A stretch of 44,104 nucleotides of DNA from a virus, in the IMG/VR virus record IMGVR_UViG_3300042934_000234, positions 1 through 44,104 of that record. One strand, written 5' to 3'. This document shows positions 16,541-25,141 of this stretch, in pieces (the first letter of the stretch is position 1; each line of letters opens with the position of its first letter). The position numbers were made by a program, and so were the translations under genes. Under the pieces are notes generated by a model. It saw only the letters and a program-made list of their open reading frames with translations. It made no database searches and was not told the DNA's origin.

Positions 16541-16864
16541 GTGATAACGATGGATTCACAGCAAGAGTACGAGAGAATCAAGGGTCTATTCGATGGAATT
16601 GATGAAAAACAATTGGCGCTGATTGACGGCGCTGTCTGGGAAGCAGCTAGGCTGAGAGTCGAGCTTGATCGTCTGCATGTAATCATCAAACAGACTGGAT
16701 TGATAAAAGTCAACCCTGACAATCCGCTGATGCAGAAAGAACTGCCGGTAAGTCGGATGATTGTCAAGGTGAGAGCTAATTACTTAAATTACATTGCGAA
16801 GCTGTCTGGCGTGCTGGGACGGAACATCAACGATGATGATGACGATTTGGCGGAGTTTGAGTGA
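16541..16864 (+). CDS. P27-like terminase small subunit
   Basis: A 107-residue protein, GTG 16541 (alternative ATG 16550). The arrangement matches P27-family small terminases: LALIDGAVWEAARLRVELD helix, an IIKQTGLIKVNP turn, a KELPVSRMIVKVR segment, a YIAKLSGVLGR helix and an Asp-rich tail (DDDDD). It overlaps the large subunit start (GTGATG), the typical small/large pairing, so it may be the true partner of the large subunit. The upstream Terminase_2 protein would then be an extra DNA-binding factor. Confidence 0.7.
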   Translation: MITMDSQQEYERIKGLFDGIDEKQLALIDGAVWEAARLRVELDRLHVIIKQTGLIKVNPDNPLMQKELPVSRMIVKVRANYLNYIAKLSGVLGRNINDDDDDLAEFE

Positions 16865-18576
16865 TGTATCTCGAAGAATACTATTCGAAATGCAAATCCG
16901 GCGAGATCATTGTTGGTCGCGAACTGATGGCGCAACTCGAACTGCTGATAGAGGAAATACAAGGTCCGGATATCCTGTTTGATCTGTCTGCATCTGATAA
17001 GCGCATCAAATTTATTGAGCAAGAATGTCGGCACTATGAAGCACCGCACGCTGGCAAGCCATTCCTATTGATGCTCTGGCAAAAAGCCTTTATTGAAGCC
17101 ATATTTGCAATCAAAATATATGACCAAGACCTGCAAAGGTATGTCCGAAAACATCAGGATGTGCTTTTTTTAGTTGGAAGAAAAAATGGGAAAACCCCGC
17201 TTATTGGCGCGATCTGTCTATCTGAATGGTTCTGTGGTGAGACAGGCAAGAAGATCCTCTGTGCCAGCAATGACTACGAGCAAGCAGACCTAATGTTTCA
17301 GGCCATCAACGCCATGCGAGAAGAAAGCCGGAAGCTTGATAAGTGTACCCGTAAAAACATCAAGGGCATGTTCTTTGGCAATCCGAAGCAGAAACGTAAG
17401 AAAGGCAAGTTTAGTTATCAAAATAAAGGCAGCATCCGGAAACTATCCGCTAAGACCGGCGCCAAGGAAGGTAGAAATATAGGCGTTGGCGCAGTCGACG
17501 AAGTGTTTGAAATGGCCGACGACACGACGGTTATGCCGATTCGGCAGGCATTATCCACCCAGGATGAGCCGCTGTACTTCGAACTGACAACAGAAGGCTT
17601 TACTGACGATGGATACTTGGATCATCGGTTGGCTGATGCTCGGCTAGTCTTAAAGGGAGAACTAAGCCGGCCGCGCTGGTTGATATGGCTGTATACCCAG
17701 GACAGTGAAGAAGAGGTTTGGCAGGACGAGCAGTCTTGGTATAAAAGCAATCCTGGTATTGGCGTCATAAAAAAATGGTCCTTTCTCCGTCAGATGATTG
17801 AAGAAGGAAAAACGAGTAATAGCACCAGGGCGTTCGTGCTGGCCAAAGACTTCAACATCAAGCAAAACAGCGCTACCGCCTGGCTGCAGGAAGGCGATAT
17901 TAATAACCCTGCGACATTTGAGGCAGAAAAGTTCCGGGGAAAACTTTACATAGGTTCCTTGGACTTTGCAGAGACAACAGACCTCTGTAATTCAAAAGCT
18001 TTATTTGTCGACCCGATAACTATGCAACCGTTCACGATGACGATGTATTTCGTGCCAGAGACGAAGGCAGACGCAATTTTGGAAGATGATAATAAATTAA
18101 ATCCTGAAAAGAAAAGTTACCGGGAATGGGCAAAACAGGGGCTGGTAACTATTTGCCCCGGCAGTGAAGTGGATGCGGTGTATGTCGTTAAATGGTTTTA
18201 TAGCCTGTACGAGCAGTACCGCATGAAACCGCTGAAAATTGGCTATGACAATTGGCATGCAACAGACTTTAAGAAGTTGGTCAAGGAATACTTCGGCGAG
18301 GAAGTCCTTGAAAGAATCAACATGGACTTTCTTTCTTTGTCTGGTCCTATGCGGATAGTTGAGTCAGATTTGAAAAGCAAGAAACTCAACTATAACAATA
18401 ACGAGATTGATCGGTGGTGCCTAAAAAATACGTCGTACAAGACAAACAATCTGGGCATGATTATGCCGGTGAAAAAGCACGGGCAGAGTAAGAACCGCAT
18501 TGATGGTACGCTGGGATTTATCATCGCGTATGCGACATTTAGCCGATTCAAAAGCGAACTGCTCAGCAGGCTATAG
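16864..18576 (+). CDS. terL: terminase large subunit
   Basis: A 570-residue packaging motor (ATG 16864; GTG 16861 would add one residue). ATPase features: Walker A GRKNGKT (G105 to T111) and Walker B-like IGVGAVDEVFE near residue 210, with a TEG coupling segment (LTTEGFTDDGY). The nuclease domain begins with GSLDFAETTD, whose Asp is a metal ligand of the RNase H-like fold. This is the HK97-type (Terminase_1) lineage. It pumps DNA into the procapsid through the portal encoded next and cuts the concatemer. Confidence 0.95.
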   Translation: MYLEEYYSKCKSGEIIVGRELMAQLELLIEEIQGPDILFDLSASDKRIKFIEQECRHYEAPHAGKPFLLMLWQKAFIEAIFAIKIYDQDLQRYVRKHQDVLFLVGRKNGKTPLIGAICLSEWFCGETGKKILCASNDYEQADLMFQAINAMREESRKLDKCTRKNIKGMFFGNPKQKRKKGKFSYQNKGSIRKLSAKTGAKEGRNIGVGAVDEVFEMADDTTVMPIRQALSTQDEPLYFELTTEGFTDDGYLDHRLADARLVLKGELSRPRWLIWLYTQDSEEEVWQDEQSWYKSNPGIGVIKKWSFLRQMIEEGKTSNSTRAFVLAKDFNIKQNSATAWLQEGDINNPATFEAEKFRGKLYIGSLDFAETTDLCNSKALFVDPITMQPFTMTMYFVPETKADAILEDDNKLNPEKKSYREWAKQGLVTICPGSEVDAVYVVKWFYSLYEQYRMKPLKIGYDNWHATDFKKLVKEYFGEEVLERINMDFLSLSGPMRIVESDLKSKKLNYNNNEIDRWCLKNTSYKTNNLGMIMPVKKHGQSKNRIDGTLGFIIAYATFSRFKSELLSRL

Positions 18577-18588
18577 GGAGGTGAGACT

Positions 18589-19866
18589 TTGATATTTAAC
18601 TATCTAAAGCCAATTATCGGCTGGTACAAAAAACGGCAGGCATACAAACAATTGACGGCCATTCTTAACGACGGACAGGCTATTTTCTCTGCCTTTGGCG
18701 AGGATGTATACCTGTCAGACTTCGTTAACAACTGTATCGACCGGATAGCGACAGAGATCAGCAAAATTGACGTTGTTTCTGTTATGCAGGGGCCGGGGCG
18801 CATCCGAAAGCTGAACGATGATATAACCCGGCTTTTTCGATTCCGACCGAATCCATTGCAGACGACAAAGGATTTTCTCGCCTCCTGCGAGTGGCTGCGG
18901 CGCAAGGATCATAATTGCTTTATCTATCCTCAGTTTGAAATCGTTAAGGACGGACAGGGTAACCAGTACCGCAGGTACGTGGCGTTTTATCCGCTCAATC
19001 CGACACGAATTGAAATCGGCACGGATGAGTCAGGCGATGTATGGGAGATTAAATTCCACTGGCGCGATGGCACTTTCGATATCTTGCCATATGCCGATCT
19101 GGTTCATTTACGCTGGCGCCGTGGCAAAAATACAATCGTTGGCGGCGGCAATGACAACGGACGGCCAGATACGACTGATCTGCTGAGCGCGGTTACTACG
19201 CTGAATAAAGTCATGGAAGGATTACCAAAGACAATTGAGGCGAGCCTTAAAGTAACCGGTATGTATACTGCAAAAACACTAGTCGATGCAGGAGATTTGC
19301 AAAAAGCTAGGGATAACTTCGAAGCCCATATCTTCAGTAGCAAAGCTGGAATTGTAGCAACAGATCTTGCCGGCGAGTTTACGCCCATCAATATGAAATC
19401 CGTGGAAATAAAAGCTGAAGTCATGAAATTCTTGAAGGATATTGTCCGGGAACGCTATGGCATTTCAGCGGCAGTTTTATCTGGTGACTATAACGGCGAG
19501 CAGCATAACGCATTCTACCAAAACTGCATAGAGGACTTTATTGTTGAGTTTGAGCAGGCAACGTCGAGTTGCCTGTTTTCTATGCGCGAACAAGATGTCG
19601 GGCATCGGGTTAAATGTTACTATAGTCGGACTGCATACCTAAGCACACAGAACAAAATCGAGATTGCAACGCTAGCGACAAATACCGGATTGCTGACGCT
19701 AAATGAGATCAATGACATGTTCGGCATGGAGCCATTTGAAGGCGGCGATAGGCGTCTGCAGTCGCTGAACTTCGCTTCTGTCGATTTGGTTGATCAGTAT
19801 CAGTTGAGTGATGCTGGCAAGGCAAAGATTAAACAAGATGGGAAGGTAGGAGATAAAGGTGAATGA
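18589..19866 (+). CDS. portal protein, HK97 family
   Basis: A 425-residue portal starting at TTG 18589 with GGGAGGTGAG (18576-18585). Family features: FVNNCIDRIATEISKID in the N-terminal part, FRPNPLQTTKDFLAS, a DLVHLRW strand and the C-terminal GLLTLNEINDMFGMEP motif of Phage_portal proteins. It forms the dodecameric ring at the capsid vertex through which DNA enters and to which connectors bind. It overlaps the protease gene by 8 bases. Confidence 0.95.
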   Translation: MIFNYLKPIIGWYKKRQAYKQLTAILNDGQAIFSAFGEDVYLSDFVNNCIDRIATEISKIDVVSVMQGPGRIRKLNDDITRLFRFRPNPLQTTKDFLASCEWLRRKDHNCFIYPQFEIVKDGQGNQYRRYVAFYPLNPTRIEIGTDESGDVWEIKFHWRDGTFDILPYADLVHLRWRRGKNTIVGGGNDNGRPDTTDLLSAVTTLNKVMEGLPKTIEASLKVTGMYTAKTLVDAGDLQKARDNFEAHIFSSKAGIVATDLAGEFTPINMKSVEIKAEVMKFLKDIVRERYGISAAVLSGDYNGEQHNAFYQNCIEDFIVEFEQATSSCLFSMREQDVGHRVKCYYSRTAYLSTQNKIEIATLATNTGLLTLNEINDMFGMEPFEGGDRRLQSLNFASVDLVDQYQLSDAGKAKIKQDGKVGDKGE

Positions 19867-20518
19867 AAAGCCAAAGCTTGACGCTAACATGAAGCTTAAA
19901 AGATCGTTTGAGATCCTTGACCTTAGGGCAGTCAATGACGAAGATAAAAAGGTTAAACGTCTCGACGGGCACCCTGCCGTCTATGATACAAAAACCGATA
20001 TAGGCGGCTGGTACTATGAGATTATTGAACGCGGAGCGTTTGATGAGTGCGACTTTGATGATGTACTGCTGTGTGTCAATCATGAAACTCGCAAAATCCC
20101 CCTTGCACGCAGCCGCAGGAATAACGCAAAAAGCACCATGAGAATTAAACCTGACAATATTGGCCTGTATTTTGAGGCAGACCTCGATACGGAAAATAAT
20201 TCTGAAGCTAGACAACTGTATTCCAGCGTTGAACGCGGAGATATGCAGGGCATGAGCTTCATTTTTGTTGTCAAAGAAGAAACATGGGAAAACCTCGATA
20301 AGGATATGCCGACTAGGCGCATTAAAAAAATCAAGAAAGTGTATGAGGTCTGCGCCGCGACATTTCCGTATTACGAATCCACTGATATTAACGCCCGCGA
20401 CAAACAGGCATTGGACAATGCCAAACTCGCATTGGAGAATGCGAGGTCGCAAGAGTTGGGGAACTCAAAGGCGCTTGATATATACAAACTGAAAAACAAA
20501 ATTTTGGGAGGAATATAA
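19859..20518 (+). CDS. prohead protease, HK97 family
   Basis: A 219-residue capsid maturation protease from GTG 19859. The fold signature is visible: DGHPAVYDT near residue 37, the catalytic His in CVNHETRK (H75) with following PLARS, and the catalytic Ser in GDMQGMSF (S133). A Lys/Arg-rich C-terminus follows. It cleaves the scaffold-like N-terminal delta region of the capsid protein encoded two bases downstream. Confidence 0.92.
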   Translation: MNEKPKLDANMKLKRSFEILDLRAVNDEDKKVKRLDGHPAVYDTKTDIGGWYYEIIERGAFDECDFDDVLLCVNHETRKIPLARSRRNNAKSTMRIKPDNIGLYFEADLDTENNSEARQLYSSVERGDMQGMSFIFVVKEETWENLDKDMPTRRIKKIKKVYEVCAATFPYYESTDINARDKQALDNAKLALENARSQELGNSKALDIYKLKNKILGGI

Positions 20519-20520
20519 CT

Positions 20521-21774
20521 ATGAAAGACAAATTGCTTAAACTACTCAAGGCTAAAGAAGAAGCCCGCGCCGCCCTGGTTGGTAAGTCGGAGAAATCTGA
20601 AGACGTCACTGAACTACGTGGGATTAACGCTCAAATCGTTGCGATTAACACCGAGATTGCGGAACTGCGAAGCTTAATTGACGAGGCGGAAATGGCGGAC
20701 GCTGGCGGTACTGACGAAGTGGATAAACGTACCAAAGTAGTAACTGACCCGAACAACCAACAGCCAGAGTCTCGTAGTTATCAGCCTGGTCGCGGCTTTA
20801 CCCCTGTGCAGGGTGGTGATGGCGGTACCGAAGAACGCGCTAATCAAGAATTTAAGGATCGTGAAAAACGCGGCAAGGAATTGAAGGAAGGCCGTGCGGT
20901 AACGGTTGCGACGTCCAGCATCGTATTGCCGAAAGTGGCATCAAGCACCATCAACGGAACGTTTGCACAAGTTTCAGGGCTTGTTGACGGCGTAGATCGT
21001 CTGGTTATTGCAGGCGGCGAGTCGTTTACTCAACCGTATGAAAAGGACACGCCAGCAGGTGACTATGCGGACGAGGGCGCGGCGGCTGCTACTGCCGATA
21101 CGGTCTTTGGGTATGCAGATATCGCTAAAACCAAGATTACTGCGTACAGTGAGATTACCAATGAGGTCAAAAAACTGCCTGCTGCTGATTATGAGTCTGT
21201 CGTCATGGGTGGCATTTCGAAATCTGCTCGCCGTAAACTCGCCAAAGAAATTTTAGTCGGTACTGGCGCGACCGGCCACTTGACTGGTATCTTGACGACT
21301 GCTGCGGCGGCCATTGACGTGGCTACTGACTTGGACGTACCTGCTATCACAAACACGACGCTTAAAACGATTATCTATTCATACGGCGGCGACGAGGCCG
21401 TCGAAGAAAGCGCTGTATTGATTCTGAACAAAAAGGATCTGTTGGCGTTCTCGCAACTGCGCACTACGGACGGCAAAGACTACCACACCATCGTCACTAA
21501 CGGCAACACCGGCACAATTGATGGTATCCCGTTCATTATCAATAGCGCGGCACTGGCGGTAAGTGCAACGGGAACCGCTGTAGGTTCATACTGCATGGCA
21601 TACGGTGCATTGGCTAACTACAAATTAGTGATCTTCAGCGACCTTGATGTACAGCGTTCCACTGATTACAAATTCAAGGAAGGCATGATCGCGCACCGCG
21701 GCGAGGTTTATGCTGGAGGCAATGTTGTAGCGCACAACGGTTTCATTCGCGTTAAGAAAGCCACGGCAGTCTAA
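20521..21774 (+). CDS. major capsid protein, HK97 fold
   Basis: A 417-residue HK97-type capsid protein. The first 110 residues form the helical delta region (LKLLKAKEEARAAL, IVAINTEIAELRSL) that is removed by the prohead protease. The mature part contains VATSSIVLPKVASSTING, the E-loop region, LVGTGATGHLTGIL, SAVLILNKKDLLAF and the C-terminal GEVYAGGNVVAHNGF, all typical. It makes the icosahedral shell. A terminator hairpin follows its stop. Confidence 0.93.
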   Translation: MKDKLLKLLKAKEEARAALVGKSEKSEDVTELRGINAQIVAINTEIAELRSLIDEAEMADAGGTDEVDKRTKVVTDPNNQQPESRSYQPGRGFTPVQGGDGGTEERANQEFKDREKRGKELKEGRAVTVATSSIVLPKVASSTINGTFAQVSGLVDGVDRLVIAGGESFTQPYEKDTPAGDYADEGAAAATADTVFGYADIAKTKITAYSEITNEVKKLPAADYESVVMGGISKSARRKLAKEILVGTGATGHLTGILTTAAAAIDVATDLDVPAITNTTLKTIIYSYGGDEAVEESAVLILNKKDLLAFSQLRTTDGKDYHTIVTNGNTGTIDGIPFIINSAALAVSATGTAVGSYCMAYGALANYKLVIFSDLDVQRSTDYKFKEGMIAHRGEVYAGGNVVAHNGFIRVKKATAV

Positions 21775-21783
21775 TGTGTATCG

Positions 21784-21816
21784 GCGGCCTCTTGGATAAC
21801 ACCAGGAGGCCGCTTT
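21784..21816 (+). terminator. hairpin after the capsid gene
   Basis: GCGGCCTC (21784-21791) pairs with GAGGCCGC (21806-21813), 14-base loop, then three T residues. A partial terminator or 3' stabiliser that would raise capsid output relative to downstream genes. Confidence 0.65.
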
Positions 21817-21839
21817 ACTTAAAAGGAAGGAGAATGAAT

Positions 21840-22139
21840 ATGGGTAAAGATAAGTCCGCTGAAAATGCTCAGGAAACCGGTTTAAGCACCGATAACACGC
21901 AGGAATCTGCTCAAGACACCGAGTCAACTGTAACCACTAAGGCAACACCAGTGGTAACAACTCCTGATGTTACTGTAATGCAGCAAACAGAGGCTATCGT
22001 AATTTTCAAAGTAACTCGTCCGCTGATGAAGCACGAATACGAAGAACTGTCAGCACGGGTGCGGGCAGAGAATCAGGCATCTGGGCTGAAAATTGTCCTG
22101 GCTCCGGCTATCGTTGACGGGGTAGAAATTAGCGGGTAG
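21840..22139 (+). CDS. hypothetical head-region protein
   Basis: ATG 21840 is favoured because AAGGAG (21827-21832) is 7 bases upstream; product 99 residues. Residues 1-50 are Thr/Ser/Glu/Gln-rich low complexity (TGLSTDNTQESAQDTEST), followed by a compact domain (AIVIFKVTRPLMKHEYEEL, GLKIVLAPAI). Small acidic proteins occur at this place between capsid and connector in HK97-like phages. No function is assigned. Confidence 0.6.
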   Translation: MGKDKSAENAQETGLSTDNTQESAQDTESTVTTKATPVVTTPDVTVMQQTEAIVIFKVTRPLMKHEYEELSARVRAENQASGLKIVLAPAIVDGVEISG

Positions 22140-22147
22140 GTGGTGTC

Positions 22148-22420
22148 ATGGACTTAGAAGAACTCAAGAAATACCTTAAAGTCGATGGCAACGATTTAGA
22201 CGTTGTTTTGGCAGGATATCAAGCTGCAGCGGAATCCTACCTGACTAATGCTGGAGTTGCCAAAGATTACGCTAATGCTCTATATAAAACGGTTGTGACT
22301 GTGTTTGTCGGCAAATTATTGGAAGATCCCACGCTGCTTGGCAAAGGCGATATTGGCGCGTCGATTGGCTTTACGGCCTTTATAGCGCAATTGCGGTTGA
22401 GTCAGGGGGCGACGATATGA
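22148..22420 (+). CDS. head-tail connector protein, gp6-like
   Basis: A 90-residue helical protein of the Phage_connect_1 (gp6/QLRG) type: LEELKKYLKVDGNDLD, AAAESYLTNAG and a C-terminal AFIAQLRLSQG that matches the QLR motif. It forms the adaptor ring under the portal. It overlaps the next gene by 4 bases. Confidence 0.88.
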   Translation: MDLEELKKYLKVDGNDLDVVLAGYQAAAESYLTNAGVAKDYANALYKTVVTVFVGKLLEDPTLLGKGDIGASIGFTAFIAQLRLSQGATI

Positions 22421-22731
22421 AAATTGGCAGGATGGACAAGCGAATCCAATTGCAGGCCCAGGTGCGAACGTCTGACGGTCAAGGTGGATATTCAACAGAG
22501 TGGGTAACGCAGGCGACGGTATGGGCCGAATTTAAGAAGCCTAGCTTCGACACTAAAGATGTGGCAGGCGCAGTGGCTAGCGTATCTTTGCGTGAGATCA
22601 AAATCAGATATTGCGCTGACGTTGTAAAAGGCTGGCGTGTGCTGTATGGAACGAAGATTTACCCTGTCGACCATACCTACGATATCGGAAAGTCGGAAAC
22701 GTTTTTGGTCTGCAAGGAAGTGGTCAAGTAA
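22417..22731 (+). CDS. head closure (head-tail joining) protein
   Basis: A 104-residue beta-rich protein of the Phage_H_T_join/SPP1 gp16-like family: GRMDKRIQLQ at the start, DGQGGYSTEWVTQATVWAEF in the middle and the IKIRYCADVVKGWRVLYG segment. It seals the DNA channel below the connector. ATGA overlaps at both ends show coupling. Confidence 0.9.
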   Translation: MKIGRMDKRIQLQAQVRTSDGQGGYSTEWVTQATVWAEFKKPSFDTKDVAGAVASVSLREIKIRYCADVVKGWRVLYGTKIYPVDHTYDIGKSETFLVCKEVVK

Positions 22732-23096
22732 TGGCTGGCTTTCAGGTTAATTTTAAGGTTCCTGAACTCAAAGAGGCGCTAAGCAAACTCAGTGCATATG
22801 ACAGCAAAACGTCAGCGAAGATTGAAGACGCCGTGTCAACGTCAACTAAGGAAATTGCCAGAGGCGCCCGTAAGCGCGTGCCTGTCCGAACTGGCGATCT
22901 AAAGAAAAACGTAACTTCTCGGTTTGATAAAAACAGAGTAGTTGGAACCGTGGCGGCGAGAGAACCTTACGCTCACTTAGTCGAGTTTGGGCATAAAGGG
23001 CCAGCGCCTGCAGGTGAGCATCCGTACATGCGTCCTGCCTTTGAAGACGAGCGGCCGAACTTAGTAAAAAAAATCACCGAGGCGGTGAAACCATGA
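22731..23096 (+). CDS. HK97 gp10-like tail-head joining protein
   Basis: A 121-residue member of the HK97 gp10 family, marked by RKRVPVRTGDLKKNV followed by EPYAHLVEFGHKG and HPYMRPAFE. It takes part in completing the head-tail interface. Its stop overlaps the start of a small gene (ATGA at 23093). Confidence 0.9.
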   Translation: MAGFQVNFKVPELKEALSKLSAYDSKTSAKIEDAVSTSTKEIARGARKRVPVRTGDLKKNVTSRFDKNRVVGTVAAREPYAHLVEFGHKGPAPAGEHPYMRPAFEDERPNLVKKITEAVKP

Positions 23097-23203
23097 CGAT
23101 TGTGATTAATTGCGTCGATGTAGAACGTCTTAAAAAAATGCTGGAGTCGGATGAATTTAAGAAAAAAATGGCTGAAGCATTAAAACGAGGACGATATACA
23201 TGA
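23093..23203 (+). CDS. 36-residue protein between head-tail genes
   Basis: The frame ATG 23093 to TGA 23203 overlaps the preceding stop (ATGA) and the next start (ATGA at 23200), so it is nested in a chain of coupled genes. The peptide is basic and helical (VERLKKMLESDEF, KKKMAEALKRGR). The double overlap is strong evidence for translation. No known family; perhaps a small assembly factor. Confidence 0.65.
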   Translation: MTIVINCVDVERLKKMLESDEFKKKMAEALKRGRYT

Positions 23204-23625
23204 TCATACGAAGAATCCCAATGAACGCTCTGCAGAAGGGCGTTTTTAATTTGTTGACTGACAACGTAATTACGGTCGGTGAACACGTTGTAAAGACACA
23301 TGACGTAGTGCCGGAAGATGCAGTTTTGCCGTACAACACGCTAGGTGCTTTTACCTGCAAAAACATGGGGAACAAAACAGCAGATATCTCCGACATCAGC
23401 CTGCAAATCCATGTTTGGTCTGCTAATGAAGGCAAGCGTGAAGTCAATGAAATAGCCAATGACGTGATTCAAGTGCTAACCTCGGTCCCGCTCGATTTGT
23501 CTGCAGATAGTTTCAATGTTATGAGCCAAGACATTGACTTCTTCGAGTCCTTCCCAGAGGACGAGTCAGGGTATCACGGGGTTATTACTTTCGTGGCAAA
23601 AATTCAAAACTTAGGAGGACAGTAA
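23200..23625 (+). CDS. tail completion protein, DUF3168-like
   Basis: A 141-residue protein of the DUF3168/gp17-like tail terminator type: NALQKGVFNLLTD at the start, AVLPYNTLGAF, a DISLQIHVWSANEGKREV strand-helix and a final YHGVITFVAKIQ. It caps the tail tube so it can join the head. The ATG overlaps the small upstream gene. Confidence 0.82.
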   Translation: MIIRRIPMNALQKGVFNLLTDNVITVGEHVVKTHDVVPEDAVLPYNTLGAFTCKNMGNKTADISDISLQIHVWSANEGKREVNEIANDVIQVLTSVPLDLSADSFNVMSQDIDFFESFPEDESGYHGVITFVAKIQNLGGQ

Positions 23626-23629
23626 CAAA

Positions 23630-24382
23630 ATGAAAAAGTTTTTCAGGAAAGCTGCAAAGATTTTAACCATGGCCTGTGTCATGGCAATGTTTGGCGTATT
23701 TGGTGCAGTAACCCTAGCGACTAACCCATCGACATCCAGCGCGACAGTCGGCAAAGACTATTTGCTCTATGTCAATAAAGGCACCGTCGCCGCTCCGGTA
23801 TGGCAGGTGGTTGGCGGACAGAGAAGTGCGTCGTTAAGCATGTCTGCAGATGAAATCGATGTTAGTGACAAGGCGTCTGGTGGATGGGCGGCTACGCTTG
23901 CTGGTATGAGATCTTGGAGCATTGATCTTGATGCATTACTATTGCTGAACGATGCAGGCATCAATATTCTGCGGCAAGCTTTTATGCAGGGTAAACAAAT
24001 TAATATCAAACTGCGCTATCCCGATAACTCATGCCAAATTGGATGGGCTTCGATAACCGATTTTAGCTCGGAAGCTCCGCATGATGGCGAAGCCAGTCTG
24101 AGCGGTACGTTAAACGGCGTCGGGCCGATATCTGACATATCGCAGACCGTTTCCATCGCCGAACCGACCGACTTAATATACTACATTGAGAGCAATGCGT
24201 ATGCATCAGTAGTCACTCTTGCTGGCGCTGCTGTAGAGGCGGTTAGCTATACGGCTACCGTTGCTGGTGAGCTCACCCTAAAAAGCTCTTACTTGGCAAC
24301 ATTGGCCGCAGGAGAGCATATTTTCTACGTTACTTTGTCCGTTGGCGGACAGGTGCCGGTAGTAGTAACAGTCACAGCGTAA
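23630..24382 (+). CDS. major tail tube protein with signal-peptide-like N-terminus
   Basis: A 250-residue tail tube protein of the TP901-1 type: GKDYLLYVNKGT, VVGGQRSASLSMSADEIDVS, KASGGWAATLAGMRSWSIDL and DFSSEAPHDGEASLSGTLNG are the family signature (about residues 40-180). The last 75 residues form a Thr/Val-rich Ig-like add-on (TATVAGELTL, HIFYVTLSVG). The first 29 residues (MKKFFRKAAKILTM, then ACVMAMFGVFGAV and TLA) look like a Sec signal peptide, which a cytoplasmically assembled tube should not have. No other ATG, GTG or TTG near residue 30 offers a shorter start. Confidence 0.85.
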   Translation: MKKFFRKAAKILTMACVMAMFGVFGAVTLATNPSTSSATVGKDYLLYVNKGTVAAPVWQVVGGQRSASLSMSADEIDVSDKASGGWAATLAGMRSWSIDLDALLLLNDAGINILRQAFMQGKQINIKLRYPDNSCQIGWASITDFSSEAPHDGEASLSGTLNGVGPISDISQTVSIAEPTDLIYYIESNAYASVVTLAGAAVEAVSYTATVAGELTLKSSYLATLAAGEHIFYVTLSVGGQVPVVVTVTA

Positions 24383-24389
24383 ATAAACG

Positions 24390-24417
24390 GGCGGCCAGCG
24401 AGCCGCCTTAATTTTTA
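24390..24417 (+). terminator. terminator after the tail tube gene
   Basis: GGCGGC (24390-24395) pairs with GCCGCC (24402-24407) around a 6-base loop and is followed by TTAATTTTT. It would limit downstream transcription after the abundant tube protein. Confidence 0.7.
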
Positions 24418-24432
24418 GGAGGCAAGCGAGTT

Positions 24433-24807
24433 ATGAAAAATACGATACCTTTTAATTTATTCGGCGAGCAACAATCCCTATGTTTCACGATCCTTGGCAT
24501 TGTTGAGTTGGAAAAAGCTCTAGGAGCATCTATTCAAAATATTATGACGTCTGGTAATGCTGGCTTTGGTTTTTGCCTATCCGCATTGCCAATCTGCCTA
24601 AAGAAAATCAATCCTCATCTATACGTCGAGAAAATCGCGGCGTATCTGTCCGAAGATGACCATGTTATTGATGACATTGCCGTTCCCATTATCCATGCAA
24701 TCGCCGCAAGCGGAGCACTAGGCAAAGCATCGCAAGACAGAGTACTGGCGATTTACTATCCCGAGCTATACAAAGTGCCAGAGGATGAAACCGAAAAAAA
24801 CTCCTAG
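24433..24807 (+). CDS. tail assembly chaperone, gpG-like
   Basis: A 124-residue helical protein located between tail tube and tape measure, the invariant place of the G/GT chaperones. It begins after TTTTTAGGAGGCAAGCGAG with AGGAGG at 24417-24422. Features include LFGEQQSLCFTILGIVELEK and SEDDHVIDDIAVPII. It ends TEKNS at TAG 24805. The slippery heptamer A AAA AAC at 24795-24801 sits just before this stop and would direct a fraction of ribosomes into the -1 frame. Confidence 0.85.
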   Translation: MKNTIPFNLFGEQQSLCFTILGIVELEKALGASIQNIMTSGNAGFGFCLSALPICLKKINPHLYVEKIAAYLSEDDHVIDDIAVPIIHAIAASGALGKASQDRVLAIYYPELYKVPEDETEKNS

Positions 24808-25127
24808 AGGACGGTGAAACAAAAGCCGTCCTCTCTTTTATTGAGTGGGTAGCATGGGCCACTCCTGATGCGTACGGTCCGCTTGGTTTACTGCCTGACC
24901 AGTTTGGCGACTTGCAACCTCACGAATTTCTGGCATTGCTTGAAGGCTACAAATGGCGCAGGGAGCAAGACGAGGATATGCAAGCGTATTTTACGGCACA
25001 AGCGATGAGTGTACACACCAAGCGTCCCGTACAGCCGAAGGACCTATTAAAACCGCTTCGGCAGACAAAAAAACAGCGAAGTAAGGACGATGACGAGAAA
25101 TATCTGAGAGAAAAGTTTAACCTCTAA
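24433..25127 (+). CDS. frameshifted tail assembly chaperone, gpGT-like
   Basis: A -1 slip at A AAA AAC (24795-24801) joins the 24433 frame to the frame running from 24801 to the TAA at 25125-25127, giving about 231 residues. The second part reads LLEDGETKAVLSFIEW, a conserved-looking YGPLGLLPDQFGDLQPHEF segment, then LEGYKWRREQDEDM and a basic tail KKQRSKDDDEKYLREKFNL. The frames differ by exactly -1 and the second frame has no good start of its own before 24912. The fusion product binds the tape measure during tail assembly. Confidence 0.8.
24795..24801 (+). other. -1 ribosomal frameshift site A AAA AAC
   Basis: The heptamer fits the X XXY YYZ rule in the zero frame (GAA AAA AAC) and is placed nine bases before the zero-frame stop codon end. 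Confidence 0.8.
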
Positions 25128-25141
25128 GGAGGTGGTAATAG

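Noticed and set aside
24912-25127. Separate 71-residue gene before the tape measure
   Set aside because: Its frame is the -1 continuation of the chaperone with a slippery site, so it is treated as a fusion product.
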